Shown here in pieces: positions 1-10,061 of a stretch of DNA of 64,000 bases. The stretch is from Dipteris shenzhenensis. Taxonomy: Eukaryota > Polypodiophyta > Polypodiopsida > Gleicheniales. The DNA lies in assembly GCA_047967505.1 (NCBI GenBank), contig CM106539.1. One strand, given 5' to 3'. How positions within the stretch are numbered: position 1 is the stretch's first letter; each line of letters starts with the position of its first letter. The translations under genes and the position numbers were made by a program. The notes under the pieces are model-generated. The model saw only the letters and a program-made list of their open reading frames with translations. It made no database searches and was not told the DNA's origin.

Positions 1-410
1 TTTGGGAGTGCATCTCATCCATTTTTTCATTGTATTTCTAGTAGATGGATGTATATGCCTCGTTAAGCTTTCTCATTTGCAAGGTGACCTTTGCCTGTTG
101 AGGAATGTCTTTAGTGGTATTGGACCATTGGTCCAATACTTATGCTTGTGAAGTGTTGGCCTCTTTAGCGGTAGCAAGTTAGTCCTTTAAGATTATGCAT
201 TCCCTTGTTAGCTCATCAATGCTAAAGGCACGTACTACCAAAGACTGTTGTTTCATGTCTTCAAGCTTGTCTTTGCAATCTTGGAGCTCTTCTTCTTTAT
301 GAATTAGAGTGAGTCGAGCTTGTGCCATTGCCTCTGTCTGCTGAGCATGTGTAGAGGTCAAGGAGTTATAGTAGGTCTGTGCTTGTGCTACTGCTCTCAG
401 TTGTGTTTGG
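1..410 (-). pseudogene. coiled-coil ORF remnant (minus-strand part)
   Basis: Read on the minus strand, this stretch is open from about 487 to 179. Past one stop it continues to the window edge in the same frame. The protein is rich in A, Q, E, K and L with heptad-like spacing (for example LIHKEEELQDCKDKLEDMK), as in a coiled coil. It meets a plus-strand coiled-coil ORF head to head near 410, so the pair probably derives from one gene split by an inversion. No catalytic motif is visible and the family is not recognised. A structural or accessory ORF of an LTR element is possible, since similar decayed coiled-coil ORFs lie near LTRs elsewhere in the window. Confidence 0.35.
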
Positions 411-1110
411 CTTTGGTGGCTGCAAAGGTCAAACTTGCAGCACTTGAGAAGGAATACGCAAAGTTTAAGGAGCAATAGAACAAACATATTGCAAAGCTAA
501 TAGCCCAGGTTAAGGTACAACAAGATTGCGTGCCTACTGTAATAGGTTGGCTCCAAGAAATGAAGGATGAATTCTTTGTCCAGCTCAACCATATGGGAGT
601 GAATCACATTGACCTTCAAATCGAGAACATTTTGTTAAAGCAGCAGATTCATGCACTACAAAATGTAGAACAACAACTCATGGAAATGGCCGACGAAGTA
701 GATGGCATATTCCTTATCAAAAATGAATTTACTGAGCTGAAGAATCAACTAGTCAGGACATCCCAGGAGATCTGGAATAACTTGAAAGGAAGACTCTTTA
801 CTATTTCCAGGCAACCTTAAGATGCTTTCGCATTAGCTGCATATGCCTATGAGCCAGAGACTCTGAGGGCAAGGACAAAGGATGCCTAGCAGAAGTAGAT
901 GCCATTGGATGACACTCTCACACTCTTTGAAATAGGAAAACCAGAGACTCCTACACATTTCAATATGCCTGCACGAGTCATGACACAAATTGCTAAGCAT
1001 ATAGCAAACAATCTTGAAGAAGATGCTAGCACTGAAGTCAAGACTCTACCCCCAGCCATTCCATGTGTACAAGCCCCAGCAGAACAAATGAGGAGCCAGA
1101 ATTAGCTGGA
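411..1110 (+). pseudogene. coiled-coil ORF remnant (plus-strand part)
   Basis: One plus-strand frame runs from about 411 to 1105 and is interrupted only by a few stops (near 478, 818, 886 and 895). The first 130 codons are heptad-like with E/K/Q/L content (AALEKEYAKFKEQ, later LLKQQIHALQNVEQQLMEM). The last 70 are more polar and proline-containing. Continuity across the stops argues for a decayed protein rather than chance. The product is unrecognised. It adjoins the minus-strand remnant at about 410. Confidence 0.4.
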
Positions 1111-1792
1111 GCAATAGAAGAGACTCAAGGAAAGAAAGGGGAAACTAACACTGCAGATCCAGTTGTTACCTGCCGGGGAACAATGATTGACCTCAATGCT
1201 TCACATACCTTCAAGGTTCACTTGAAGGATTATCTCCAGTAGAAAAGGGTTCGTGTCCTTGACTTTTTGTAAAAAAGCCCTCTCCACCGGAAGTGCCAAG
1301 TGTTGAAGGCATAGCCTCCACCCATGTGGACACTTACCATGGGATAGGATAAATACACCTCTGGTAAGAGGGAGTTATTAGAACAAAGTAGCGGGATCAT
1401 TTTGTAACTGTAGGGATAGTTGTAATCATCCCTAACAGCACTCCTTAGTGGCATGATCCACCACATAATGTTTTGGACCATGACTACATTTTGAAACTTA
1501 CTGTTGCCTTAGAGTAGTCGGACTGATCTCGAATGGCTATATAAACCTTGTATCAGCTCCTATTGGAGAGAGTTGTTGAAATGACGTATTCTCTGCTAAA
1601 ACATAATATACAAGAAACATACTACCTTTGCAAGATTTCCTCTCTGTTCCTTTTATACATCTCGTGATATCTTTGTAGTCCAATTACTTTCCAATTATAC
1701 TCTGACTCTGGCACCTTGTTGTCAGGAGTGGAGATGTGTTTGTGTTTTTCACTTGTCTGAAGACACTCTGAACACAGTCATTATGAAAATGA
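1111..1792 (+). repeat. gene-less stretch with a possible LTR/promoter fragment
   Basis: No supported coding sequence. A TATA-type box (TATATAAA, about 1539-1546) is followed by a transcript-leader-like stretch, as in the U3/R boundary of a plant LTR. No clear TG...CA termini or primer site could be placed. The sequence leads directly into a copia protease fragment. Confidence 0.3.
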
Positions 1793-2145
1793 ACATGGGA
1801 ATATATTCCTTGCAAATGAGAAAATGCAGAAGACTGCTATAGTGTATCTAGACACTGATTGCAATTCAAAAGAGGATTTCATCTATCAAGTCGACCAACC
1901 AGATCAGGATCCTTGGTACATTGGCAGTAGTGCATCATCTCATATGACAAAGCATCAAGAATGGTTCATAAAGATAAAACCATTAGAAGGTCAGAAGAAT
2001 GTCATCTACATAGCAGATGATACACCAAATCCAGTTCAAGGGACATGCATTATCCCAATGAACAATTTCACTAGTATGAAAGGATTGGTGAAAGATGTAC
2101 TCTATGTTCCAAAGCTGAGCAAGAACCTCTTCTCAATAGGTCAAA
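1793..2145 (+). pseudogene. Ty1/copia protease fragment
   Basis: This fragment encodes the end of a copia gag and the aspartic protease. It is closely similar to 30612-30967 in both DNA and protein, so both belong to one copia family. The active-site motif is WYIGSSASSHMT, where the other copy has WYIDSGTSSHMT: the catalytic Asp is Gly and the Gly is Ser, so it cannot be active. Downstream motifs (NVIYIADDTPNPVQGT, LVKDVLYVPKLSKNL) match the family. Similarity stops abruptly after GQMMEW at about 2145, where unrelated sequence begins. Confidence 0.75.
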
Positions 2146-2149
2146 TGAT

Positions 2150-3160
2150 GGAATGGAGGTGGCTGTGGGAGCTTGATAGGTGGGGCGGAAGAGTATGGCT
2201 TCTTGACCCTCCTCCTCGGAGACTTCTTCTAGGTATGTTATGTGGATTGTAACAAAATTGTTAACCAAGGACTCAAGTGAGCCTTGGAGAGCTTGTAGCA
2301 CCCAGTTGTATAGTATAATTATGCCGAGGGGATGGAAGGCGATGGAGCAGTATGCCATGAGATACCTTTGCATTTCAACCGCGGAGGCTCATATGTAGAT
2401 ATGCATCTAGTTGAAGGCTTGAAGGCTTGATGTCTTGAATTGCAGAGGCTCGGCTATAGGTCTCCATCCAATTAATATCAGCTTGAAGGCTTTCGAGAGT
2501 GCAGACCCACGGGATGAGTTCCTCGGGCTTGGCTAGCTGCAATGACATCATCATCTTGAGGATAATTTGTGGACTTGGTGATGACCCGATACCATGCATG
2601 GAAGTTGAGAAAATTGGGTGGGCTGTAGGGGTTTGGAGATCACAGGGGTGGAGAAGAGAGAGACTGGCAGGCTGAAGGTCAAGCAAAAATTAGGACATGG
2701 CGAGAATGGGGCGATGGTGGTCGAGATTATGATGGCAGAGGATGGTTTAGAGGGCATTAGGAGGAAAAGGAGAAATGAGATCAAGGTGGAAGATAAGATT
2801 TTGTGCACCGAGGGCATCAAAGTGCATCTAGAGGGTTTGGGGGATAGTGTGTGGGGTGAGGGTGTACATGGCTAGCTGTGCGGGGACCTCCCAGTATGTT
2901 TGAATCTCTTGTTGCTCGCGGCCTTCCAGCTTGAAATCCTCTACATGACCAAAGGTATGCAGGCGCTTGTTATCTTCCTGCATTGAAACTATGAGAGCCT
3001 ATTCCTTCGCCAAGAGATATTGGAGGGTTTGAATTTGTCGGTCGTATCCCTCCTAGATTCTTGCTTGCTGCACCTTGGCTTGCGCTCGCTCTTCATCTAT
3101 AGTTCGGAGGTGGGACTCTGTGTTGTCAACCTAGTCCATGAGTGTTTGGTCCACGGCATT
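2150..3160 (-). pseudogene. decayed minus-strand ORF, unknown
   Basis: The minus strand reads from about 3190 down to 2150 with few stops. It shows a heptad-like N-terminal part (RTIDEERAQAKVQQARI), a KRLHTFGHVEDFKLEGREQQ segment, then a Pro/His/Leu-rich middle and an ILKMMMSLQLAKPEELIPW segment. No known domain is recognised. It abuts the LTR-A copy at 3157-3499 and could be an accessory or gag-like ORF of an LTR element. Stops and a mid-frame break show it is not functional. Confidence 0.3.
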
Positions 3161-3499
3161 GAGAAATATGGTGCCATGAGTGCATGATTAGAGGCTAAGG
3201 TATGGTACATGAATGTATTAAAGTAGCCACCCTAGGATGTGGACCACATGATGTGAAGATGTGGATCAAGGACATCCATAAAGAGAGATGTGGATTAAAG
3301 GATCCCACAAGTGTTGACTATTCTAAAGTCTCTCTCTATGAAAGAAGCCTCTCGTTGTATGGTCTACCTAGATTTGAAATAGATTGATTCACAGTTGCTC
3401 ATCATCTCTTTCATGGATTGTCTTCTATGCTTTGAGCCTCCGTAGTTCTTATGCTCATCCACTTGGACTAGGTTTAGCACGATCTTACATTCTTTGACA
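3157..3499 (+). repeat. LTR-A copy 1 (plus strand, 5' LTR)
   Basis: About 343 bp matching, in inverted orientation, the copies at 3930-4258, 7031-7408 and 9036-9873. The shared core is 'ctaaggtatggtacatgaat' followed by the gatccacat-rich stretch. The right end is CA at 3498-3499, directly followed by a primer site, so this is a 5' LTR of a plus-oriented element. It lacks the TATATAAG box seen in copy 3 and is diverged in its second half. Confidence 0.65.
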
Positions 3500-3511
3500 T
3501 GGTATCAGAGC
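3500..3511 (+). other. primer binding site (tRNA-iMet type)
   Basis: TGGTATCAGAGC lies immediately after the LTR end and is complementary to the 3' end of plant initiator tRNA-Met, the usual primer of plant LTR retrotransposons. It sets the orientation of LTR-A copy 1. Confidence 0.8.
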
Positions 3512-3929
3512 TTAGGTCTAGCTCTCATAGTTTAGTTTTAGACATGGTTGAGAGATCTATTGAGAGAGAGACATAGGAATCCTATCCATCCACAGAGATA
3601 TTCATACTCATTGATTGATGTTCTTCATGAGAGAAGCTATTCTATCTAAGAGAGCTACACTCTAGTGAGCTTCTCACACATGACTCTGGTAGCTCAAACA
3701 TCCTCGCATTCAGGATGGCCCATAGCCATGTCTAGCAGCTCCTCCAAGGACTTCCTAAAGCCCCTAAACTACCAACCTTCTGCCACAACCTTTTCAATGA
3801 CTATCTCCTAGTTGCCATCCTTTTCCCCCATGGATCCTAAAAATGAGTTTTTTGAGTTCAAAATGGAGCTTGGTCTCCACCCCCCCATTATGTAAGCCAC
3901 TGGCCCCTCTGAATCACAGAGCATGCCCT
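3512..3929 (+). pseudogene. leader and truncated gag-like start of LTR-A element
   Basis: The sequence after the primer site is an untranslated leader. An ATG at 3728 then opens a short frame (MSSSSKDFLKPLNYQPS...) with a stop after about 25 codons and further open sequence to about 3890. Position fits the start of gag, but no zinc knuckle or capsid motif is present because the element is cut at about 3930 by an oppositely oriented LTR-A copy. Confidence 0.35.
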
Positions 3930-4258
3930 AAGAAAACTTGTGTGCCTCAGGATCGATGGAGCACTCTAAGATGGATGGAACCTATGTATAAGCATGATGA
4001 AGAGAGTGCTCATGACATGTACCTCAAGTCAATGAGGTTCCAAGATAGATTAGCTTGGACTCATAAACAAAATCTTGAGTGCATGTACATTTATCTATTC
4101 AACAATACATGATAGGCCTCTTATATAGAGAGAGCCCTTATAATAGTCAACACTTATGGGATCCTCAGATCCACATCTCTCCTTGTGGATGTCCTCGGTC
4201 CACATCATGTAGTCCACATCCTAGGGTGGCTGTTTTAATACATTCCTATACCATACCT
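3930..4258 (-). repeat. LTR-A copy 2 (minus strand, partial)
   Basis: About 330 bp highly similar to 7040-7373. It includes the TATATAAG box on the minus strand (near 4115) and the gatccacat-rich U3. Both tips are missing: the U3 end runs straight into LTR-B sequence at about 4259 and no primer site follows the other end. Confidence 0.65.
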
Positions 4259-4650
4259 TATTAAACTACATGGCGCAGTGGAACAGAAATTGAACAAAGA
4301 ATAGAGAGTACACAGCAAACTAGAGATGAACAAAATTTTCCTTCAATACTGATGTAGTATAGATGATGGCTCCGTCCACCCGTGTGCTCCCACAGTGGAG
4401 CTTAGATGGTGATCTAGACAAATACTAGGTGAAGAGCTACTAATTGGAAGATCTCTGCTTGAAGATTTGATCTGGTACAATGGACTCAGGAGGTCGCCTC
4501 TTTATATATATAGCTATGGGGGTGGTAGTCGAATCAATGCGGTGGAACTAACTAGTGAATCTAGTCGATGAAGCTGCAAGTCAGGATCCATCCAGTGTCC
4601 CGAGCTCAAATGGCTTCTCCTCATATGGGAGCCTTACAACTTGAGCAAGT
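4259..4650 (-). repeat. LTR-B copy with internal deletion
   Basis: Matches the complete LTR-B at 57282-57945 in the same orientation, including the U5 end, the ctataaagagg-type promoter region and the 'aagtcaggatccatccagtg' U3 segment. About 250 bp corresponding to 57576-57826 (including the GC-rich hairpins) is absent here. The U3 tip beyond 'acaacttgagca' is also missing. Confidence 0.65.
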
Positions 4651-4673
4651 GGTCAGATTTGATTAGAAACGTG

Positions 4674-5083
4674 TGGGCTCAAGGTGGCAAGGCTTTTGCT
4701 TTCTCAATACATGTTGTCGATGGAGTTTTCTTCTTTGCTTGATGTAGCTTGATGCATGATGCTTTGTTCTTCCTATGTGCCTTAATGCTTTATGTGTGGA
4801 TGCCATGTTCTGTGATATGGTCATCTCACACACTTGTGCTTTTGGATTTCTTTTTGCATTCATACGATGCTTTACCATTTGTTGCAAAGGTCTTACCATG
4901 AGCTTTGTTTTGCTTCAATGGAAGTGTCTAATTGCTAACAATTATTTTGACTTGACAGGTGCATAGAGCTCAAAAAGACAATCACCTTTCCTCTTTGAAG
5001 CGTGTGCAAATTCTTCTTGGATTGCAAGTTATGGCTTGTCAAAGTTTTATGAAGAAAGAGGCCTTTGATGATGTGGCATAGGA
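4674..5083 (+). repeat. long direct repeat R1, copy 1
   Basis: About 410 bp with strong similarity to 10062-10470 in the same orientation (shared 'gtcttaccatgagctt' and 'caagttatggcttgt' blocks). Both copies end at a gatgatgtggca motif and are followed by weakly similar sequence. No long ORF. They may be LTR parts of a large element or a dispersed non-coding repeat. Confidence 0.6.
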
Positions 5084-6261
5084 ATTCATATGCTGCTTAC
5101 AAAGTGTGCTTGTGAAGGGACTGTGTGCTTAGTTGGCACTTATGATGATGTGGCATTTTACCTAACCCTAAACCTAATCATGACATAGTGAGTTAACCTG
5201 ACCAGAGGATTCCTATCTACCACATGGCTATTTCTTGGCTAGCCTTGACCTAACCTTCACTTGACGGGTTAATCTTCACCAAATCTAGGTAAGTCGAGCT
5301 TATCCTATCCTGAATGATGGGTGGTATCTATATTTCCATGTGGCAATTGATGAGGCCATGTGGCATTGTCTTCCCATCCTTATCATCTGTGTCTATTGAT
5401 CATTGTGGACTGTGTTGTCTGCTCACATCTAATTCTTCGATTGGCTATAGAGTCTTTGCATGCAGTCGAAGGTGGATGTGACATGCTGGCTCACTGGGGG
5501 TGAACATTGACAGAGTCCCAAGCTATAGAGGTGCAGGCTTTTGCTACTATGAGAACCGCTTACTATGGGCTAGTCATTTGAGCATAGGTGCTGGCTGTTA
5601 GAGTTGGCAATCGTTGAGAGACTTCAATCATAGGTAGCCATGGGTACTTGCGTGTGGTGTGTTGGTGGACCTGGAGCAATGCAGTTGGAGGGCTTTGAAG
5701 TTGTTGCTGAGCTTTGCAGAAGGAGTCATGGTTGAAGGTCACATTACCTTCAGGTAGCCCATGAGCGATGGTGGTGACAGCTCATCTAGCTGGAGTCGTG
5801 GCTACTACTGCTATTGTTTAGCTCACCATCTCCCATGGACGGTTGTGTTTGTAGGTTTTACTTTCTTGGTTTTTCTTTGATGCGTAGGCTATAGTCGCTT
5901 ATGTGTTGAGTTGCCCTTGTGTCGTCGCTTGTTTGCAAAAGTTTGCTCTGGCAAGTTTGGAAGTCGCAGTCAGGTTGGTGTTGTGGATGCTCAGGTGCTG
6001 TAGCTTTGACTATTGCATGCCAGTTATGGGAGTTTGCAAGAGCTATGGAGCTTGTTCGTTGTCGAGGCTTGCCTTGCATATAGCTGCTGCAGGTTGAAAG
6101 CTTAAGTCATTGCTTTTTGTAGGTGGAGTTGGAGGCTACCTCATAGGTTGGAGGTAGTTTGTTAGTACAAATGCTCAGTCAACTAAGCATAGAGAGTCGT
6201 TGACTATAGATAGTGTCAATAGAGTCAACAGGCACACTCAAAGAAGGGAGAGCCAAGCTCT
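5084..6261. other. gene-less stretch
   Basis: No convincing ORF or structural RNA seen. It is a mixed-composition sequence weakly related to the region after 10470 (motifs such as gatgatgtggca, gagttaacc), consistent with degraded LTR or untranslated retroelement DNA. Confidence 0.4.
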
Positions 6262-6269
6262 TTGATAAC

Positions 6270-6748
6270 CCTAGGGCGAAAACTCCCTTTAGTAAGGAAA
6301 CCTATAAAAATCTTGAGCATGAGATTAATTAACAATATGCCATGAGTAGAAAGTATTCAAATTGACACGGTTATGTTCTACACTAAAAGAGCTTTAAATA
6401 TGTCTTTACACATTGAAATTTGGGTAACACATGAAAAAGTTACATTAATTTGAAAGGAGATGGGTTTTCATATTTTAGTGTAGTTTTTGTTTTACCCCCC
6501 CTCATCCAAAGACCCCCCCTCTTGGGCCTCACACATTAAATATGTACAAATCTTAAAATCTTGCATATTTTTCAAGGTATATACCTTATAATTTGTGGGA
6601 GGGGGGACATGAAATTTCAATATTTTCTCCTTGCATATTTGAAAATTTTTAAGGAAATCCATGCATATTATATATGGAGCTTGTCCCCCCATACCCTAGA
6701 TTTTGGACAAGGGTAGTAACATATTACATATTGAGTTGGCGCCCTAGG
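6270..6748 (+). mobile_element. hAT-like MITE, copy A
   Basis: A 479-bp non-coding element with terminal inverted repeats: left CCTAGGGCGAAAACTCCC, right end GAGTTGGCGCCCTAGG. It is flanked by TTGATAAC (6262-6269) and CTGATAAC (6749-6756), an 8-bp target duplication with one mismatch. An inverted, diverged copy lies at 9374-9860. The 8-bp duplication and a TIR beginning C-T-A-G-G-G fit non-autonomous hAT elements. No transposase is present. Confidence 0.75.
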
Positions 6749-6756
6749 CTGATAAC

Positions 6757-7021
6757 TCACAACACTCACAATAGAATGCTCAAGAATCACTCACATTCTC
6801 TCATACTTAACCAAAATTAAACAAGGATAACCTCTATCTCTTTCAAACACACAATGGACCCAATTCTTTCACGAGAATAATGAATCTAGATCTCTCTCAC
6901 AATCAAGAAACAATCTTAGAGAACTCTCTAGATCTAAAACTAATCTTACATTCTAAAACTAATCTGGGAGCAATCCTAGTGAACTTCTAATGAGCTAAAC
7001 TAGGAGAGCTAAACCTATGCA
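6757..7021 (-). other. leader of minus-strand LTR-A element
   Basis: Sequence downstream (in minus orientation) of the primer site. It is non-coding, AC-rich on the plus strand, and contains short imperfect repeats (actaatcttacattctaaa). Copy A of the MITE interrupts the element at 6748, so gag is not seen. Confidence 0.4.
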
Positions 7022-7030
7022 CTGATACCA
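7022..7030 (-). other. primer binding site
   Basis: Minus-strand TGGTATCAG (followed by TGC instead of AGC) directly follows the CA end of LTR-A copy 3. It is complementary to initiator tRNA-Met with one mismatch in the next bases. Confidence 0.65.
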
Positions 7031-7408
7031 TGAGAGAACATGTGTGTCTCAGGATCGATGGAGCACTCTAAGGTGGATGGAACCTATGTGTAAACATGAT
7101 AAAGAGAGTGCTCATGACATGTACCTCAAGTCAATTAGGTTATAAGATAGATTAGCTTGGACTCATAAACAGAATCTTGAGTGTATGTGCATTTCTCTAT
7201 TCCAACAATACATGATATACCTCTTATATAGAGAAAGCCCTTAGAATAGTCAACACTTGTGGGATCCTCAGATCCACATCACTCCTTGTGGATGTCCTCG
7301 ATCCACATCCTTACATCATGTAGTCCACATCCTAGGTGGCTACTTTAATACATTCCTATACCATACCTTAGCCTTTAATATATGCACACATGGCACCATA
7401 TCTCAACA
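7031..7408 (-). repeat. LTR-A copy 3 (complete)
   Basis: The best-preserved member of the family, 378 bp on the minus strand. It starts TGTTGAGATATGG (7408) and ends TTCTCTCA (7031), followed by a primer site. A TATATAAG box at about 7225 lies in the same orientation, so U3, R and U5 are all recognisable. No matching partner LTR of the same element is certain. The diverged copy at 9036-9873 has the same orientation and could be the other end or an independent insertion. Confidence 0.75.
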
Positions 7409-9035
7409 CACCCTCTGCCACAATCCGTATGCCCTCCAACTTCCCAGCAGAAGACACATAGAGGTGAGGAGGAAATTTTGACCCAACAAGCCACCCAAGT
7501 GGCACCCACAGCAAGAGGCACTCCTCGCTCAAGAATGTCATGAAAGCACACCCCGGCCCCCACATAAGGGGAGTACAAAATTGTGCGATCCCAAACACAC
7601 TCACCGCTTGGAGAGGCATGTCTCCAATAGCTCAACTTATGTGCCATCCACTCCCATTACACATACGAGGGCCACCCTCCATTACCACAATACCACAGCA
7701 TATCAAGCGCTCAAGGAGCCAACAGTTCAAGAATCGCTTGCAAACAAGTCTAGGACCCGTGGTGGCAGACCGCCTTCTCTATCACCTGGATATGAGGTTG
7801 CTAGGAGAGTTTCTCCAAGCCTACAACTCCAATAGAAATGTCAACATCTTGCGCAATGCGACATGCACTCCCCACTTCTATCACCTCAACATGGATGTGG
7901 TGCAAGCTACCTTCGGCCTACTGATCATCGTTGACAAATACTCTTAAAAGAAGAAGATGCCCAAGGCCCTCAGTGAAATTTGCTGATTTGATCGAAAGAA
8001 GAGCAAGGGGAGCATTCATTTTTCAGAAATAATTGAGCCAGAGTTGGAAAAGTGAGCACGTGCTCTACATTGGTTGACCCAAGTCAAACACATGGATCAC
8101 CACCAATCGATCGTGCCCAACATCTTGGCGAGATTGGCAGCCCCCCATCACTAATTGGGTAGATTATTTTTGTAAGCAGATGCAGGAAGACCTCAAGACA
8201 CATGGTGAGGTCATCAGCAACCACATGCTGTACATGCCCATTATGTATCACATGCTACAACAGCAACCGCCAATCGATGATGAGTTGGTTGACAAAGTTG
8301 CCACTGGACCAATACCAACTGACCAAGAGGAGACAGAGGTCACCCCAAAGCGAGTAAGAACAGAGCCTGGAGCCACTCCGGTTAGTTACCCCGCTCAACT
8401 GAGCCGCTTGCCCAATATGAGGATCATGCAAGCATTCTTATGCAAAAAGCACCACATGGACCACTCGGATCCCCGCGCCAAGGGCAAGACTGTACAACAG
8501 GATCCCATCTCAATCGGTGATCTCCTAGGAGACGAGATGGTCACCATTGGCCTCAACCCAGGAGCTCAACTTGGTTTAGGAAACCCCCTCTGCACCCTAG
8601 AACTCAACCTCAGCCATGGCCCACCCATAGGAGACCACCTCCTTTGTCACCAGCTCCTCCTCATCTCCATGCGCAAGCCTCACCGAATCCCTCTAGTTCT
8701 GCAGTGTGCCACATTATCAAGCAACGAGTAGTACAACAACATGACCGCTGAGCAGCTCTCCCATGCCAATCAAATGGAGCTGCAATTACTCGACACGATG
8801 GCCCACCTCCCACAAATGGCATGCATCATTCTACAAAGATGATAGGAATAGGCCTCTCAACTCTCCTCGACTCTCATCCAGGCACAGCTCTCCGCACGTG
8901 ACCACATATTAATGGTCCCTGCATAAGCCAAAGGGCAAACCACCCTCGATTGAGTAGAGGAGTACCACAACAAGACACGAGAGCTAGAGCTCTCGGTTAC
9001 CAAGCTCAAAGATGAGCTCGTCATGCCAATGAATC
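7409..9035 (+). pseudogene. unknown plus-strand protein remnant between two LTR-A copies
   Basis: Three consecutive plus-strand open stretches (about 7540-7947, 8180-8731 and 8740-9035, in different frames) read like one decayed protein. The first has a globular-looking part (RLLYHLDMRLLGEFLQAY; DVVQATFGLL). The second is charged then proline-rich (DELVDKVATGPIPTDQEE...). The last is Gln/Lys/Glu-rich and probably coiled-coil (TRELELSVTKLKDEL). No recognised domain or metal-binding motif. Its coding strand is opposite to the flanking LTRs, which is odd for gag; it may be an antisense-encoded accessory ORF or captured host sequence. Confidence 0.35.
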
Positions 9036-9873
9036 CCTGTGTCAAAGAATGTAAGATCGTGCTAAACCTAGTGCAACTAGATGAGCATAAGAATTACAGA
9101 GGCTCAAAGCATAGAAGAAACTCCATGAAAGAGATGATGAGCAACTATGAATCACTCTATTCAAATCTATGTAGACCATACAATCAAAGGCTTCTTTTAC
9201 AGAGAGCCTTTAGAATAGTCAACACTTGTGGGATCCTCTGATCCACATCTCTCTTTGTGGATGTCCTTGATCCACATCTTCACATCATGTGGTCCACATC
9301 TTGGGGTGGCTACTTTAATACATTCGTATACCATACCTTAGCCTCTAATTATGTGCTCATGGCACCATATTCCCCTGGGGTGCCAACTCAATATGTAATA
9401 TGTTATTACCCTCATCCAAAATCTAGGGTATGGGAGGACAAGGTCCATATATAATGTGTATGGATTTTGTTTAAAATTTTCTAATATGCAAGGGAAAAAT
9501 ATGAAAATTTCATGTCCCCCCACCCACAAAATATAAGGTATATACCTTGGAAAATATGCAAGATTTTAAGATTTGTATATATTTTTCATAATATGTGAGG
9601 CCCAAGGGGGGGGGGTCTTTTGGATGAGGGGAGGTAAAACAAAAAATACACTAAAATATTAAAAACCATCTCCTTTCAAATTAATGTAACTTTTTCATGT
9701 GCTACCCAAATTTCAAGGTGTAAAGACATATTTGAAGCTCTTTTAGTATAGGACACAACCATGTTAATTTGAATAACTTCTACTCATGGCATATTGTTAA
9801 ATTTATCTCATACTCAAGATTTTGATGGGTTTTCTTACTAAAGGGAGTTGGTGCCCCAAGCATATTCCTTAAC
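9036..9873 (-). repeat. LTR-A copy 4, diverged and interrupted by MITE B
   Basis: 9036-9373 aligns with copy 1 in inverted orientation (gcaactagatgagcat; ccacatcatgtggtccacat). The missing tip resumes after the MITE at 9861-9873. Removing the MITE and one CATATTCC restores a sequence resembling the TGTTGAGATATGGTGCC end of copy 3. The position where a primer site would lie is changed (ACAGGGATTC). Confidence 0.6.
9374..9860 (-). mobile_element. hAT-like MITE, copy B
   Basis: A 487-bp element with ends CCTGGGGTGCCAACTC and GAGTTGGTGCCCCAAG, flanked by perfect 8-bp target duplications CATATTCC (9366-9373 and 9861-9868). The body is an inverted, diverged version of copy A, including the ggtatatacctt palindromic core and the G-run. 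No coding capacity. It inserted into the tip of LTR-A copy 4, so it is younger than that LTR. Confidence 0.8.
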
Positions 9874-10058
9874 ACCTCCCCTTGGTGCCATAATCCATTG
9901 GCTACTGCAAGGTGGTTAGATGTGAGTTACAATCCATCACCTCCCCTTAGTGCATACCTTGCTACTTAAGGTGGTCAAGTGTGGTTTTTACATGTCAATA
10001 CCTCCCTTAAGTGCTTGATTGGCTACTTGCAGGTGGTTAGGTTGGATTACAAGAACAT
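9873..10058 (+). repeat. degenerate tandem repeat, about 62 bp x 3
   Basis: Three successive units begin at cacctccccttggtgc (9873), cacctccccttagtgc (9938) and tacctcccttaagtgc (9999). Each contains a later gctactt..ggtggt block. Non-coding. Confidence 0.6.
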
Positions 10059-10061
10059 AGG

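Noticed and set aside
6270-9860. One large foldback transposon with 480-bp terminal inverted repeats
   Set aside because: Each arm has its own terminal repeats and its own 8-bp target duplication, so they are two separate MITEs.
9873-10058. CRISPR-like array
   Set aside because: Units are degenerate tandem repeats without uniform repeats and unique spacers, and the genome is a plant.
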